Part shown: piece by piece, positions 18,748 through 28,748 of the stretch
How positions within the stretch are numbered: position 1 is the stretch's first letter
Layout: the number at the start of each line of letters is the position of its first letter
Assembly: GCF_003149515.1 (NCBI RefSeq)
Contig: NZ_CP029145.1
Span: 2,418,001-2,482,000 of the forward strand
Reading direction: 5' to 3'
DNA: 64,000 nt
Source of the DNA: Hymenobacter nivis
GTDB taxonomy: Bacteria; Bacteroidota; Bacteroidia; Cytophagales; Hymenobacteraceae
Program-made: the position numbers and the translations under genes
Notes under the pieces: generated by a model
Database searches by the model: none
Told to the model about the DNA's origin: nothing
The model's input: only the letters and a program-made list of their open reading frames with translations

Positions 18748-19656
18748 ATGTTCTTGGTCATAATTGGTTTCTTTATTTTGATAGTGGGGCTGAACGCGAG
18801 CCGGTTCTCAGAGCGCGTGGAGCGGCTGCGCGGCGGCCTTATTTTCCTAGGTAGCGCGCTGCTGCTGCTCGGGGCCGCCTTCAGTACGCTGGTGCAGGTG
18901 GGCGTAGGCCAGGTGGGCGTGCAGACCTTGTTTGGGCAGGTGCAGCAGCGCGTGCTCCAGCCCGGCCTGAGCTTAGTGAACCCGCTCGTGGATGTGACGC
19001 GCTTCGATACCCGCACCCAGAACTATACCATGTCGGCGGTGCGTAACGAGGGCCAGCAGGCCGGCGACGACGCCATCCGGGTGCTGTCGGCCGACGGGCT
19101 GGAAGTGGTCATCGACCTCACCGTGCTCTACCACGTGGTGCCCACCCAGGCCCCTAAAATCCTGGCCACTATCGGCGAGGACTATCAGGACAAGATTGTG
19201 CGGGCCATTTCGCGCACCCGCATCCGCGACAACGCCGTGTACTACGACGCAGTAGCACTGTACTCCACGCGGCGCGAGGAATTCCAGGCCCGTATTCTGG
19301 CGGCCATCGAGAAGGACTTCCGTTCCAACGGCCTCCAGCTCGACCAGCTCCTCATCCGCAACATCCAGCTCCCGCAGTCGGTGAAGGCCAGCATTGAGAG
19401 CAAGATTTCGGCCGAGCAGGATGCCCAGAAAATGCAGTTCGTGCTGCAAAAGGAAAAGCAGGAAGCCGAGCGCAAGCGCGTGGAGGCCCAGGGCATTGCC
19501 GATTACCAGCGCATTGTGAACACCGAACTGAGCGACAAGCTGCTGCAATACGAAGCCATCAAGGCCAACCAGGCCATTGCCACCTCGCCCAACGCCAAGG
19601 TCATCATCATGGGCAGTGGCCGGGGGGCCCCGCAGCTGATCATCGGCGAGAAATAA
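18748..19656 (+). CDS. Prohibitin-like SPFH-domain membrane protein
   Basis: The 302-residue protein begins with two hydrophobic segments (residues 1-15 and 29-52) and then an SPFH/Band 7 domain: LQPGLSLVNPLVDVTRFDTRTQNY, LEVVIDLTVLYHVVPTQAPKI and RTRIRDNAVYYDAVALYSTRREEF. A coiled-coil-like helix rich in KQEAERKRVEAQGIADYQRI follows, with an oligomerisation tail. This is the prohibitin arrangement, which forms ring-like scaffolds on the inner membrane and often interacts with the FtsH protease. It is followed by a strong terminator shared with the convergent SusD gene. Confidence 0.9.
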   Translation: MFLVIIGFFILIVGLNASRFSERVERLRGGLIFLGSALLLLGAAFSTLVQVGVGQVGVQTLFGQVQQRVLQPGLSLVNPLVDVTRFDTRTQNYTMSAVRNEGQQAGDDAIRVLSADGLEVVIDLTVLYHVVPTQAPKILATIGEDYQDKIVRAISRTRIRDNAVYYDAVALYSTRREEFQARILAAIEKDFRSNGLQLDQLLIRNIQLPQSVKASIESKISAEQDAQKMQFVLQKEKQEAERKRVEAQGIADYQRIVNTELSDKLLQYEAIKANQAIATSPNAKVIIMGSGRGAPQLIIGEK

Positions 19657-19673
19657 ATGCTAGCGCAAACACG

Positions 19674-19707
19674 AAAAAGGCCCGCAACAAGTGTTGCGGG
19701 CCTTTTT
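19674..19707. terminator. Bidirectional terminator between the prohibitin-like and susD genes
   Basis: AAAAAGGCCCGCAAC (19674-19688) and its complement (19693-19707) form a perfect 15-bp stem with a 4-base loop. A- and T-tracts on the two sides give a U-tail in both directions. Confidence 0.9.
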
Positions 19708-19726
19708 ATGTTTACGCTAGCCAGAG

Positions 19727-21094
19727 CTAGTACCCGGGGTTTTGCACCAGGTTGGGGTTTACGTTGATTTCGGCCAGCGGGATGGGCAGCACCAAGCGCG
19801 GCGAGTTCCAGGCCACGGCGGCCCCGGTGGCGGGGTCGGTGGTGGATTCCTGGTTGCGCTTGAGGTCGCCGAGGCGGAAGCCCTCGAAAGCCAGCTCTAA
19901 CTTGCGCTCCTTAAGGATGATGGGCAGCGTGACGGTGGCCAACGCCGGCAAGCCCACGCGGGCCCGCACCAAGTTGACATCGCTGAGCGGCGTGGCGCCC
20001 ACCGGCACCGCCGTACCGGCGCGGAAGTTGGCCTCGGCGCGGGTCAGGTACATTTCGGCCAGGCGGATAAGCTTGATGGTGCCATACTGCGCGTCGTATT
20101 TGTTCGAGTAAGTTTGGCTAGCCTTTGCGGTGAACAAGCTGGTGCGGGCATCGCCGGCCTCGAATTGCTTCAGCAGCTGGCTATTAATACTCACATCGCC
20201 TCGTCGCTTCTCCGCATAAAAAACGTTCAGCTGGTTGGTACCACTTTGAGCCGAGTTCTGGATGGTGAAAATGTCTTCCGGCGTGTTGGCCACTAAATCG
20301 GTGCCTTGGTAGAACTCAGTATTGTAGACAGGGTTGAGCAAATAGGGCCCCGCGGTGGCGCGGTTGGCGGCGGCGGCGGCCTCCGGGTAGCGGCCCTGCT
20401 GCAAGTACACCCGCGAGATGATGGCCGCCGCGGCGTACTTGTTGGCAAATATCCCGTTGTTGGTAGGCAGTTGCGCTTCAGCCGCCGTCAGGTCGGCGAT
20501 GATTTGGGTATATACCTCGGCCACCGTGTTGCGGGTCAGTAGGTTGGCGTTCGTTACGACGGTGGTGGGCGTGGTCACCACGGGCACGCCGAGGTTGGTA
20601 CTGGGCGTGCCATCGTTCCAGGCGCGGGCATAGAGGCGCACCAAGTCGAAGTACGACAGGCCCCGCAGGAACCGGGCTTCGCCCTCAATCCGCGTTTTGC
20701 TGGCGGCAGCCGTTACCTTGTCCAGGTTGGCTAGCACATTGTTGGCGCGGTTGATGACGGTGTAGCCCTGAGCCCAGGTGTTTTGCGCGTTAGTGTTGTC
20801 GCGGCGAATGCTTTTACGCTGGAACTGGTACGGGTTGATGAAGGTCCCTACGAAGGTAAAATCGCCGTCGTCGGCCAGCAGGTCCGAGTCAAACTGCACG
20901 TACCCGCCGTACGCGTCGGCGGACTGCAAGCTAGTGTAGCTGCCCACCAGGGCGGCCTGCACATCGTCGGACGTATTCAGGGCATTGGCGGCGTCAATAG
21001 AATTAACGGGCACCACGTTGAGCTTGTTGTTGCAGCTTATTACCGTACCCGTGGCGAGGCAGGCGGCCAGTAACCCAAATAGTATTTTTTTCAT
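19727..21094 (-). CDS. SusD/RagB-family outer-membrane lipoprotein (pair 1)
   Basis: The 455-residue protein has a lipoprotein signal ending VISC (Cys21). SusD-family features follow: LNVVPVNSIDAANAL at the mature start, ARFLRGLSYFDLVRLYARAW in the TPR core, and the C-terminal LAEMYLTRAEANFRAG, ILKERKLELAFEGFRLGDLKR and VLPIPLAEINVNPNLVQNPGY. SusD proteins cap the SusC barrel and bind the glycan or peptide to be imported. It follows its SusC partner by 38 bases. No hydrolase gene is adjacent, so the substrate cannot be read from context. Confidence 0.95.
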   Translation of the reverse strand: MKKILFGLLAACLATGTVISCNNKLNVVPVNSIDAANALNTSDDVQAALVGSYTSLQSADAYGGYVQFDSDLLADDGDFTFVGTFINPYQFQRKSIRRDNTNAQNTWAQGYTVINRANNVLANLDKVTAAASKTRIEGEARFLRGLSYFDLVRLYARAWNDGTPSTNLGVPVVTTPTTVVTNANLLTRNTVAEVYTQIIADLTAAEAQLPTNNGIFANKYAAAAIISRVYLQQGRYPEAAAAANRATAGPYLLNPVYNTEFYQGTDLVANTPEDIFTIQNSAQSGTNQLNVFYAEKRRGDVSINSQLLKQFEAGDARTSLFTAKASQTYSNKYDAQYGTIKLIRLAEMYLTRAEANFRAGTAVPVGATPLSDVNLVRARVGLPALATVTLPIILKERKLELAFEGFRLGDLKRNQESTTDPATGAAVAWNSPRLVLPIPLAEINVNPNLVQNPGY

Positions 21095-21132
21095 AAGAGT
21101 AGCGCGTTGAGAAGAAATAGGGCCCCTACGGC

Positions 21133-24100
21133 TTAAAAGCCCAGGTTGACGCCCACCGTGAAGGTGCGCGCCTGCGGCGCGGTGTAGAAGTCCGTGCCCT
21201 GGTTGATATTATTCTGGCTCGTGCTGCCCGAGCCGGTCAGGTAGTCGGTGCTCACCTCGGGGTCCCAGCCTTTGTACTTGGTGAAGGTCAGCAGGTTGAG
21301 GGCCTGCACAAACACGCGGGCCGATTGCAGGTAGCCGCGCTTCACCACGCTGGTGGGCAGGTTGTAGCCCAGCAGTACCGTGCGCAGGCGGCCGTAGTCG
21401 CCGTTGCGCACGAAGCGCGACGAGGCGCCCGTGCCGTTGCCCCCAAACAGGTAAGCCTTGGGCACATTGGTGATGTCGCCCGGCTTCTGCCAGCGGTTGA
21501 GCTGGTCGATGGTCTGGTTGTCGTAGCCGTTATTGAAGCCCACCGAATAAAACTGGGCGCCACCGTCGTAAATCTGGTTGCCAAACACGCCCACTAGCGT
21601 CGCCGCCAGGTCGAAGCCTTTGTAGGAGAAGTTGTTCGTGATGCCCCCCGTCCAGGTCGGGTTGGGGTTGCCCACTACCACGTAGGCAGCGCCGTTGATG
21701 TCATTGGTAGTTGAGCGGTCGAGGCTGCCGTCGGCCTTTGTGGCGTTAGAGTAGTACAGCGCGTCGCCGTTGGCGGCATCCACGCCGGCGTACTCGGGGC
21801 CCACAAACACGCCTAGCGGCTGGCCTTCCTGGGCGCGGCTGAGGTTGCCACCCAGGATGGACGGCCCGTTGAGGTTGGTGATTTTGTTGCGGTTGATGGA
21901 TGCGTTAAAGCTAGTCGTCCAGGCAAAGTCGCCCACGAAGTTGCGGGTCGTCAGCGTGAACTCAAGACCTTTGTTTTGCAGGCTGCCCACATTGCGGAAA
22001 ATCGAGCCGAAGCCCGTCGTCAGCGGCACGGGCTGGTTCAGGGCCAGACCGTTGGTGTTTTTCAGGTAGATATCAAACTCGCCCGAAATGCGGTTGTCGA
22101 GGAAGCCGTACTCCAGCCCGGCGTCGTACTGCGTGGTCGATTCCCAGGTCAGGTCGGGGTTGCCGAGCTGCAACGGCGACTGGCCCGGCACACCCACGTA
22201 GCCGGAGGTGCCGCTGAACAGGTTGCGCGACGGGAAGTTGCCAAAGCCCTGGTTGCCGGTTTTGCCGATGCTGGCCCGCACCTTGAGCGTGCTCAGGGTG
22301 GCGTTGCCCTTCAGGAAGTCTTCCTCCGAGATGAGCCAGCCCAGCGAGCCGGCCGAGAACAGGCCGTAGCGGTTGTTGGCCCCGAAGCGCGACGAGCCGT
22401 CGAGGCGGGCGCTGCCGCCCACCAGGTACTTGCCCGCGTAGGCGTAGGATAGCCGGCCGAAGTACGAGACCAAAGTGTTGCCGCCGTTGTTGAACGAACT
22501 ACCCGCCGTGATGGACGAGGCATTAGCGATGGTTTTGTAGGCATCCGAGGCAAACTGGGTACCGGTCACGTTGTTGCCCGTGATTTGGCCCTGCTCATAG
22601 GCCGTGCCCACAGTCACGTCCACCAGGTGCTGCTCGGCAAACGTTTTATGGTAGTTGAGGTAGTTATTCACCACCAGTTTGGCATTCACTTGCGCCGCGT
22701 TGTAGCCGTAGCCGTTTGTAGGGTTGCTATTGCGTGAGGTGACGCGGCCCAGGTACTGCTCTTCGTTGTAGTTGGTGAAGTCAACGCCCACTTCGGAACG
22801 GAAGTATAGCTCCGGTGTGAATTTGTACTGTGCGTACACGTTGCCCAGCAGCCGGTAGGTAGTAGTGGTGTACGAGCCCCCTAACACGCTCAGCAAAGGG
22901 TTGTAGTAGAACGGGAAGTTGGTGCTATAAGAACCAGTGGCCGGGTCGAGGGCCCCAGCGGGCAGGTTCGTGCGCGGGTCAGTAATGGGCGTCAGGGGCG
23001 ACAGCGCTACAATTTGCATCGGCGTGCTGAAGGCGTTGTCATTGGGCAGGCGGTTGTTCACCGAGCGGGTAGCCCCCACGTTGGTGCCGAACGTTAGCTT
23101 GTCGGTGGCTTGGTGGTCAAGGTTAAAGCGCGCGTTCATACGCTGGTAGCGGTTGCTCACCAAAATGCCGTGCTGGTCGCTGTACTGGCCCGAAATAAAA
23201 AACCGTGTCTTCTCCGAGCCGCCGCTGGCGCTCAGGTCGTACTGCGAGAACGGGGCGCGCTGGAACGCCTCGCGCTGCCAGTTGCTGTCGAAGCTCGCCG
23301 GGTCCTGGCCGCCCGAGATGATGCGCAGGCGGGCAGCAGTGGAAGCGGCCGAGGAGCTGTTGTTGTTGCGGGCCTCGGTCAGCAGGTCGATGTACTGCGA
23401 GGCGTTCAGAAAGTCGCGCAGGTGCGTGGGGCTGCTCAGGCCGGTCTGGTAGGCCACGGTGAACTTGGTGGCCCCCACCCGGCCGCGCTTGGTCGTCACG
23501 ATGACCACGCCGTTGGTGGCGCGCGAGCCGTAGATGGCCGTGGCCGACGCGTCCTTCAGCACGCTGATGCTCTCGATGTCGTTGGGATTGATGTCGCCAA
23601 TTGGGTTGGTGGCGGCCGTCGTCGACGACAGGTTGTCGGCGAGCACCGGGATGCCGTCCACCACGTATAGCGGCTGCGTGTCGCCGCTGATGCTGGATAC
23701 GCCGCGCACCCGCACCCGAATGCCCTGGCCCAGCTTGCCGCTACCACTCTCGATGAACACCCCGGCCGCCTTGCCTTGGATAGACTGCTCGAACGACTGC
23801 ACCGGCTGGTTGCCCACGTCTTTGCTCGACAGCAGGGCCACCGAGCCTGTGAGATCAGCTTTATTTTGGGTGCCGTAGCCCACCACCACGGCCTCACTCA
23901 ACTCGGTGGCGCTGGCTTGCAGCGTAACGTTGACGGTAGACTGGCCGCCCACGGCAATAGTTTGGGTGGCGTAGCCCACGGAGCTGAACACCAGCGAAGC
24001 CCGGGGCCCTACGCTCAGGCGGTAGGTGCCGTCGGCGCCGGTAGTGGCGCCGTTGGTGGTGCCTCGCTCCAGCACGGTTACGCCGGGCAGGGCCCCGCTA

Positions 24101-24216
24101 TCCGAGCCCAAAATACGGCCGCCCACGGCCTGGGTCTGGGCCCAGGCGGGCACAGTTAGCAGCCAGCTCAGCAGCAGTAATAGCGGCCGATAATGAGTAA
24201 AATGTTTCATCTTCAT
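21133..24216 (-). CDS. SusC/RagA-family TonB-dependent outer-membrane transporter (pair 1)
   Basis: From ATG 24216 the protein has 1027 residues: a signal peptide ending in AWAQ, a carboxypeptidase-regulatory-like domain (VGGRILGSDSGALPGVTVLE), the plug (VVVGYGTQNKADLTGSV, DGIPVLADN, VLKDASATAIYGSRATNGVV) and a long barrel ending GVNLGF. An ATG 33 bases upstream would add FCFFNFKPCC and is rejected. Together with the SusD gene downstream it forms a complete import pair, energised through TonB. Transcription from the AT-rich region upstream (24217-24430) is likely. Confidence 0.95.
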   Translation of the reverse strand: MKMKHFTHYRPLLLLLSWLLTVPAWAQTQAVGGRILGSDSGALPGVTVLERGTTNGATTGADGTYRLSVGPRASLVFSSVGYATQTIAVGGQSTVNVTLQASATELSEAVVVGYGTQNKADLTGSVALLSSKDVGNQPVQSFEQSIQGKAAGVFIESGSGKLGQGIRVRVRGVSSISGDTQPLYVVDGIPVLADNLSSTTAATNPIGDINPNDIESISVLKDASATAIYGSRATNGVVIVTTKRGRVGATKFTVAYQTGLSSPTHLRDFLNASQYIDLLTEARNNNSSSAASTAARLRIISGGQDPASFDSNWQREAFQRAPFSQYDLSASGGSEKTRFFISGQYSDQHGILVSNRYQRMNARFNLDHQATDKLTFGTNVGATRSVNNRLPNDNAFSTPMQIVALSPLTPITDPRTNLPAGALDPATGSYSTNFPFYYNPLLSVLGGSYTTTTYRLLGNVYAQYKFTPELYFRSEVGVDFTNYNEEQYLGRVTSRNSNPTNGYGYNAAQVNAKLVVNNYLNYHKTFAEQHLVDVTVGTAYEQGQITGNNVTGTQFASDAYKTIANASSITAGSSFNNGGNTLVSYFGRLSYAYAGKYLVGGSARLDGSSRFGANNRYGLFSAGSLGWLISEEDFLKGNATLSTLKVRASIGKTGNQGFGNFPSRNLFSGTSGYVGVPGQSPLQLGNPDLTWESTTQYDAGLEYGFLDNRISGEFDIYLKNTNGLALNQPVPLTTGFGSIFRNVGSLQNKGLEFTLTTRNFVGDFAWTTSFNASINRNKITNLNGPSILGGNLSRAQEGQPLGVFVGPEYAGVDAANGDALYYSNATKADGSLDRSTTNDINGAAYVVVGNPNPTWTGGITNNFSYKGFDLAATLVGVFGNQIYDGGAQFYSVGFNNGYDNQTIDQLNRWQKPGDITNVPKAYLFGGNGTGASSRFVRNGDYGRLRTVLLGYNLPTSVVKRGYLQSARVFVQALNLLTFTKYKGWDPEVSTDYLTGSGSTSQNNINQGTDFYTAPQARTFTVGVNLGF

Positions 24217-24431
24217 GCAGCAGGGTTTAAAGTTGAAAAAGCAAAACAAGGGGAATACAGTACCAAAAATTAATATTTTTTCTCAAACTATGTCAATTAT
24301 AAAGGTCAAATCTATTCCAATTTAACAAAAACTCCACTTATCACCCAATTTTTTTACCTTAAAAAAGCTTGTTGGACTATTTGCATGAATAAGCCACGTA
24401 GCATTTGATAGGCAATAGGGCCCCACACCCC

Positions 24432-24439
24432 TATTTTTG
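24432..24439 (+). promoter_or_regulatory. TAnnTTTG box abutting the RNase D start codon
   Basis: TATTTTTG ends six bases before the ATG at 24446, the same spacing class as at 6845-6858. It implies a very short or absent leader if used. Confidence 0.42.
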
Positions 24440-24445
24440 CCAGCG

Positions 24446-25618
24446 ATGCCCACAATCCACTACCTCACCACTGCCGACGCCATTGCCGCCGCGGCCACCC
24501 ACTTCGCCACCCTGCCGCGCATCGGCATCGACCTGGAGTTTGACGACATGCGCTACCGCTACGGCCGGCACCTGGCGCTAATCCAAGTGTTCGACGGGCA
24601 GGAAGTATACCTCATCGACCCGCTGCCGCTGGAGCCCGGCATGGCTGCCGGCCTTGACCCGCTGTTTGCCGTGCTGCGCGACCCGTCCGTGGCCAAGGTA
24701 TTCCACTCCTGCAAGTCGGATATTCTACTCCTCGACGAGGTGTTTGGCGTCAACTGCCGCACCATCGTCGACACCAGCGTGCAATTCAGCCTGCTGGCCG
24801 CCGAAGATAACAACATCTCCTTGGGCCGCCTCATCCAAAGCGAGCTGGGCTTTGAAGTGGACAAGGGCGAGCAGAAGTCGAACTGGCTGAAGCGCCCCCT
24901 CACCGAGGCCCAGAAGGAGTACGCGGCCAACGACGTGCTCTACCTGTTCGAACTGACCGACCGCCTGGCCGACCGCCTCGCCGACATGGGCCGCGCCCAG
25001 TGGGCCGCCGAGGAAAACCAGGCCCTGGAAGCCGTGCGCTACGGCCGCGACGAGCCCCGCCCCTGGGCCCGCAACGCCACCAAGTTCAAGATTACGCCCG
25101 AGGAAATGCCGGTATTCCGCGAGCTGTACAAACTCCGCGACACGGTGGCGCGGCAGCTCGACCGCCCGCCCTACCACGTCATCAGCAACGACCGGCTGGC
25201 CGAGCTAGCCCGCCAGCCCATCGAAACCGCTAACCAGCTGCGCGCCGCCAACGGCCTGCACCCTGAGCTGAAGCGCGCGCCCTACGCCGACCAGTTGCTG
25301 GCCATCGGCACCACCGACCTGCCCGGCGAGGCCCCGCTGCCCGCCGACCAGCGCAAGTTCCCCTTCCGCCGCCGCCTGAACGGGGCCACCGCCAACCGCG
25401 CCGAAGCCCGCGAAACCTTGCTGCTGACCCTCAAGGCCCACCTCGCCGCCGACCAGGGCCCCGTGATGGCCAACATGGTCCTCAGCAACCGCCTCATAGC
25501 CGAGGTGGTGGAGCAGGGCGCCGCGGGGGCCCTCCGCCCCTGGCAGCAACAGCTGCTAAAAGCTACCGCCGAAAAGCACGGCGAAGACTACGAGTTGATT
25601 ACCGCTCCATTTGCCTGA
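24446..25618 (+). CDS. rnd: Ribonuclease D-like 3'-5' exonuclease with HRDC domain
   Basis: The 390-residue protein has a DEDD-type exonuclease domain (IGIDLEFD near the start, VFHSCKSDILLLDEVFG, DTSVQFSLL and EYAANDVLYLFEL with the last acidic and tyrosine positions) and an HRDC-like region around residues 210-290 (MPVFRELYKLRDTVARQLDRP). RNase D trims structured RNA 3' ends, including tRNA precursors. The ATG at 24446 is preferred to an upstream TTG. The gene diverges from SusC pair 1 across about 230 AT-rich bases. Confidence 0.93.
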   Translation: MPTIHYLTTADAIAAAATHFATLPRIGIDLEFDDMRYRYGRHLALIQVFDGQEVYLIDPLPLEPGMAAGLDPLFAVLRDPSVAKVFHSCKSDILLLDEVFGVNCRTIVDTSVQFSLLAAEDNNISLGRLIQSELGFEVDKGEQKSNWLKRPLTEAQKEYAANDVLYLFELTDRLADRLADMGRAQWAAEENQALEAVRYGRDEPRPWARNATKFKITPEEMPVFRELYKLRDTVARQLDRPPYHVISNDRLAELARQPIETANQLRAANGLHPELKRAPYADQLLAIGTTDLPGEAPLPADQRKFPFRRRLNGATANRAEARETLLLTLKAHLAADQGPVMANMVLSNRLIAEVVEQGAAGALRPWQQQLLKATAEKHGEDYELITAPFA

Positions 25619-25684
25619 ACCGCAGATTAAGTAGACTTAACGGATAAGAACAGATTCGGGGAGGCCTTTTGATGGGGCCTTGGG

Positions 25685-25715
25685 GCGGGCTGCTGGTTTT
25701 TTGCCGGCAGCCCGC
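25685..25715 (+). other. Hairpin downstream of rnd
   Basis: GCGGGCTGCTGG (25685-25696) pairs with CCGGCAGCCCGC (25704-25715) with one mismatch; the T-run lies in the loop, not after the stem. It may still end or stabilise the rnd transcript. The rest of 25619-25868 holds no recognised gene. Confidence 0.5.
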
Positions 25716-25868
25716 TAATCGTTGCGGCAGTTTGGAGCCGTTGCGTGGCCGACTGGGTTGGCAATAGTCGTCTGCCGGGGCCGTTGATGCGCGGCGGGGG
25801 CCCCGAACCTTCCAGCTCGCCTTTACGGTTGGGGCCCCGGGGCGGCCATAATTCATTAACCGAGTACG

Positions 25869-26906
25869 ATGCGCCGTTGGCTGTTAATTGGATGTTTGGG
25901 TTTGCTGGGGCTGCTGGTGGCGGGCGGCTATGCGGCGTGGCGGGTACTGTACCGGCCCAATGTGGTGGCATTTGAGGAGGGCGATGCGTACCTGTACATT
26001 CGCACGGGCAGCGGCTACGGGGCCGTGCGCGACTCGCTGCGGCGGCAGGGGATGCTGCGCGAGCCGGGCGCGTTCGATTGGGTGGCGCGCTGGCGCGGCT
26101 ACCCGGCGCACGTGCGGCCCGGCCGCTACCGGCTGGGCCCCGGGCTGGGCAACCTGGCCCTGGTGCAGCTGCTCGAAAGCGGGCGGCAAGACACGGTGCA
26201 GTTTGAGCTAGCGCCGTTCCACTACTTAGAAAACCTGCCCCGGCAAGTCAGCCGCCAGATTGAGGCGGATTCGTTCAAGCTCAGCCTGTTGTTGAATAAC
26301 AACGCCGGCCTACGCGCGCGCTACAACCTTGATACCTGCACGGTGCGCACGCTGTTCATTCCGGGGCCCTACCGGCTACTGTGGAACACCAGTGCCGCCG
26401 CTTTCCTGGATACCGTGGCGGCGCGGCACCGCCGGTTTTGGTCGGTCCCGCGCCGGGCCCAGGCCGATTCGCTGGGCCTCACGCCGGTGCAGGTGGGCGT
26501 GCTGGCCAGCATTGTGCAGCGCGAAACGGCCCAGCTTACCGACAAGCCGCTCATCGCCGCCGTGTATCTCAACCGCCTGCGCCTGGGCCAGCCCTTGCAG
26601 GCCGACCCCACCTTGCTGTGGCCCCTCCACGGCCTCGGCACCCGCAAGCGCGTGCTGAACGTGGACAAAAAAGTGGATTCGCCCTACAACACCTACCGCC
26701 ACAAGGGCCTGCCGCCGGGGCCCATCACCACGCCCCGCGCCAGCTCGCTCGACGCCGTGCTACGTCCCGCCCACAACGACAACCTGTTCTTCTGCGCCCG
26801 CCCCGACGGCAGCGGCTTTTCGGACTTCGCCGCCACCTACACCCAGCACAAGCGCAACGCCCGCCGCTACCAGCACCACCTGGATAGCCTGGGCGTGAAG
26901 CGGTGA
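25869..26906 (+). CDS. mltG: Endolytic murein transglycosylase MltG
   Basis: The 345-residue protein has one N-terminal membrane helix (LLIGCLGLLGLLVAGGYAA) and the YceG/MltG domain. The catalytic block is LASIVQRETAQLTDKPLIAAVYLNRL, whose Glu matches the catalytic Glu of the ASIVEKE motif; LQADPTLLWPLHG and SPYNTYRHKGLPPGPITTP follow. MltG cleaves nascent peptidoglycan strands at the inner membrane and so sets glycan length. It starts at ATG 25869, preceded by a GC-rich gap. Confidence 0.93.
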   Translation: MRRWLLIGCLGLLGLLVAGGYAAWRVLYRPNVVAFEEGDAYLYIRTGSGYGAVRDSLRRQGMLREPGAFDWVARWRGYPAHVRPGRYRLGPGLGNLALVQLLESGRQDTVQFELAPFHYLENLPRQVSRQIEADSFKLSLLLNNNAGLRARYNLDTCTVRTLFIPGPYRLLWNTSAAAFLDTVAARHRRFWSVPRRAQADSLGLTPVQVGVLASIVQRETAQLTDKPLIAAVYLNRLRLGQPLQADPTLLWPLHGLGTRKRVLNVDKKVDSPYNTYRHKGLPPGPITTPRASSLDAVLRPAHNDNLFFCARPDGSGFSDFAATYTQHKRNARRYQHHLDSLGVKR

Positions 26907-26937
26907 GGGCATTGGGTATTAACTAAATATCAATTCC

Positions 26938-27047
26938 AAGAACGTCATGCTAAACACAGTGAAGCACCTCTACCGCGCAGGTAATCCAGCCGATTGAGGC
27001 AGTTACGCGGCAAAGAGATGCTTCACTGCGTTCAGCATGACGTTCTT
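26938..27047. repeat. Intergenic palindrome, GTCATGCTGAGC family, copy 1
   Basis: Outer ends AAGAACGTCATGCT and AGCATGACGTTCTT are exact reverse complements; inner arms contain GAAGCACCTC and GAGATGCTTC. It lies between the convergent mltG and glycosyltransferase genes. Confidence 0.8.
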
Positions 27048-27085
27048 TTTTGCACTTATTCCAGATAGGGTCTGGCAACCAACCG

Positions 27086-28651
27086 CTACCGGGGCCCCAG
27101 GCGGTACACGCGCAGCTGCACCGAATCCTGCGTGGCTTCGCGCTGCCAGTCCAGGGTTTGGTCGTAAGTGAGGCCGGTGAACTCGGAATGCTCCAGGAAC
27201 AGCAGCGGCTCGGTGAGGCGGGTTTCCGGCCAGGCGGCCAGGGGTGGCTGGCGGCGCAGCGAGTCGAACTGCGCTACGTGGGCCACTTGCCAATAGGCAT
27301 CGAGCACCACGTAGTCGTAGCCCTGGCGGCGCAGGGCCCCTAGCTGGCGCTCGTTCGTTATGCTAGTAAATTCTTCGCCTTTAAGTAGATACGGGGCCAG
27401 GCCCAGGCCCACCGTGCTGGCCACGCGCCGGGCCCCGTGGGCGCGCAGCCACGCGGCCACGGCGGGGTAGTGGCTGGGCGGGTAGCGGTAGAGGTGCTGC
27501 CAGAGCCGGTAGCCATTCAGGGCCAGGGCGGCCAGCAGCACGGCGGCCCCGGGGCCCCGCCAGCGGCCGGGCAGGTGGCGCAGGCTGAGCACCACCAGCG
27601 CCGCCAGGGGCAGAAAGGCGTAGGTGAGGCCGCGGGGCGCCTTTTGCAGCAGCGCCATGCCCGCCAGCCAGCACCCCGCCCAGATGCCCAGGTACAGTAG
27701 CAGCGGCAGCGGCCGGCCGGCGGGCCCCGGCAGCCGCGCCCGCCACTGCCGCCACCCCAGCCACGCGCCCGCCGCCAGCCCCGGCAGCAGCAGCGGCGAC
27801 TCGAACGCCCACAAATAGCGGAAGTAGAAGAAAAAATCGGGGCTCAGCACCAGCTGCCGGCCGGCGGGGTTGGGCGCGTCGGGCAGCACGAGGCGCACGT
27901 AGGTGGCCGGCCAGCGGTACCAGGGCAGGCCGGCCAGCAGGGCCCCGGCAGCCATCAGCACCATGTAGGGCAGCGCCAGGCGGCCCAGCACCTGCCACTT
28001 CACGGCCCCGCGCCAGGCCGGCCAGTCGGCCCGCCACCCCTCCAGGGCCCCCAGGATGGGTAGCACCAGCAGGAACTTGTAGCTGTAGCACAGGCCCGCG
28101 GCCAGCCACCACGCGGCCTGCCGCAGCGCCGCCTGCCGCCCGGCCAGGGGCCCCGCCTGCACCCGCCGGAAGTGGCTGCGCAGCAGCCCCGCCGCCAGCA
28201 CCAGCCCGCCCGCGCCAGCCGTAAAATCTCGCCCCGAAAACGTAAGCAGCAGCCCGGTGCCGCCCAGCAGCACCAGCGCCGCCGCCTCGGCGTTGCGCCA
28301 GGGCCGCCCGCTGGCCGCTACCGCCTGCCCCACAAACCGCGCAAACAGCCCCAGCCCCGCCACGCCCAGCAACGCGTTGGCCACCTGAAACACCCGCACA
28401 TCCGACGTGACGCAGGCCAGCAGGGCAAACACCAGGTTGAAGCCCGGCCCGGCCGTGAAGAACATGGAGTGGCCGTCGCCATGCGCCAGCTCCTGCACCA
28501 GCTGCCAGTTGCGCACCGAGTCGTAGTCGGGCAAGCCATTGGCAAACAGGTGCCACAGCCGCAGGACCAGCACCGCCAGCAGCGCCAGGCCCAGCCCCCA
28601 GCGGGCGGTGGGCGGGGCGGGAAGCGGCGGCGCGGCGTTATTTGCGGGCAT
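27086..28651 (-). CDS. Polytopic membrane glycosyltransferase (GT-C/ArnT-like)
   Basis: From ATG 28651 the protein has 521 residues with about ten membrane helices. The first extramembrane loop shows [20 protein letters not shown], an acidic loop like the catalytic region of GT-C enzymes that use lipid-linked sugars, and [20 protein letters not shown] follows. The C-terminal part is soluble ([20 protein letters not shown] and [16 protein letters not shown]), as in the ArnT/PMT group. An earlier ATG at 28762 would overlap the divergent dtd start and is rejected. The acceptor is unknown. The very high GC and runs of GGGCCC match the surroundings. Confidence 0.8.
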   Translation of the reverse strand: MPANNAAPPLPAPPTARWGLGLALLAVLVLRLWHLFANGLPDYDSVRNWQLVQELAHGDGHSMFFTAGPGFNLVFALLACVTSDVRVFQVANALLGVAGLGLFARFVGQAVAASGRPWRNAEAAALVLLGGTGLLLTFSGRDFTAGAGGLVLAAGLLRSHFRRVQAGPLAGRQAALRQAAWWLAAGLCYSYKFLLVLPILGALEGWRADWPAWRGAVKWQVLGRLALPYMVLMAAGALLAGLPWYRWPATYVRLVLPDAPNPAGRQLVLSPDFFFYFRYLWAFESPLLLPGLAAGAWLGWRQWRARLPGPAGRPLPLLLYLGIWAGCWLAGMALLQKAPRGLTYAFLPLAALVVLSLRHLPGRWRGPGAAVLLAALALNGYRLWQHLYRYPPSHYPAVAAWLRAHGARRVASTVGLGLAPYLLKGEEFTSITNERQLGALRRQGYDYVVLDAYWQVAHVAQFDSLRRQPPLAAWPETRLTEPLLFLEHSEFTGLTYDQTLDWQREATQDSVQLRVYRLGPR

Positions 28652-28748
28652 CAGGGGGCAATTAGGACCCCGGGGGCGGGCCACCGCAAAGGTCGGCACG
28701 GGCATCCGCTGGGGCCCCGGCAGATCAGTATTCAACTTAATTTTTCTT

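Noticed and set aside
28172..28748. Plus-strand frame opposite the membrane glycosyltransferase running into dtd
   Set aside because: The product is Gln/Arg/Pro-rich without domains; the minus-strand protein has clear membrane helices and dtd starts at 28749.
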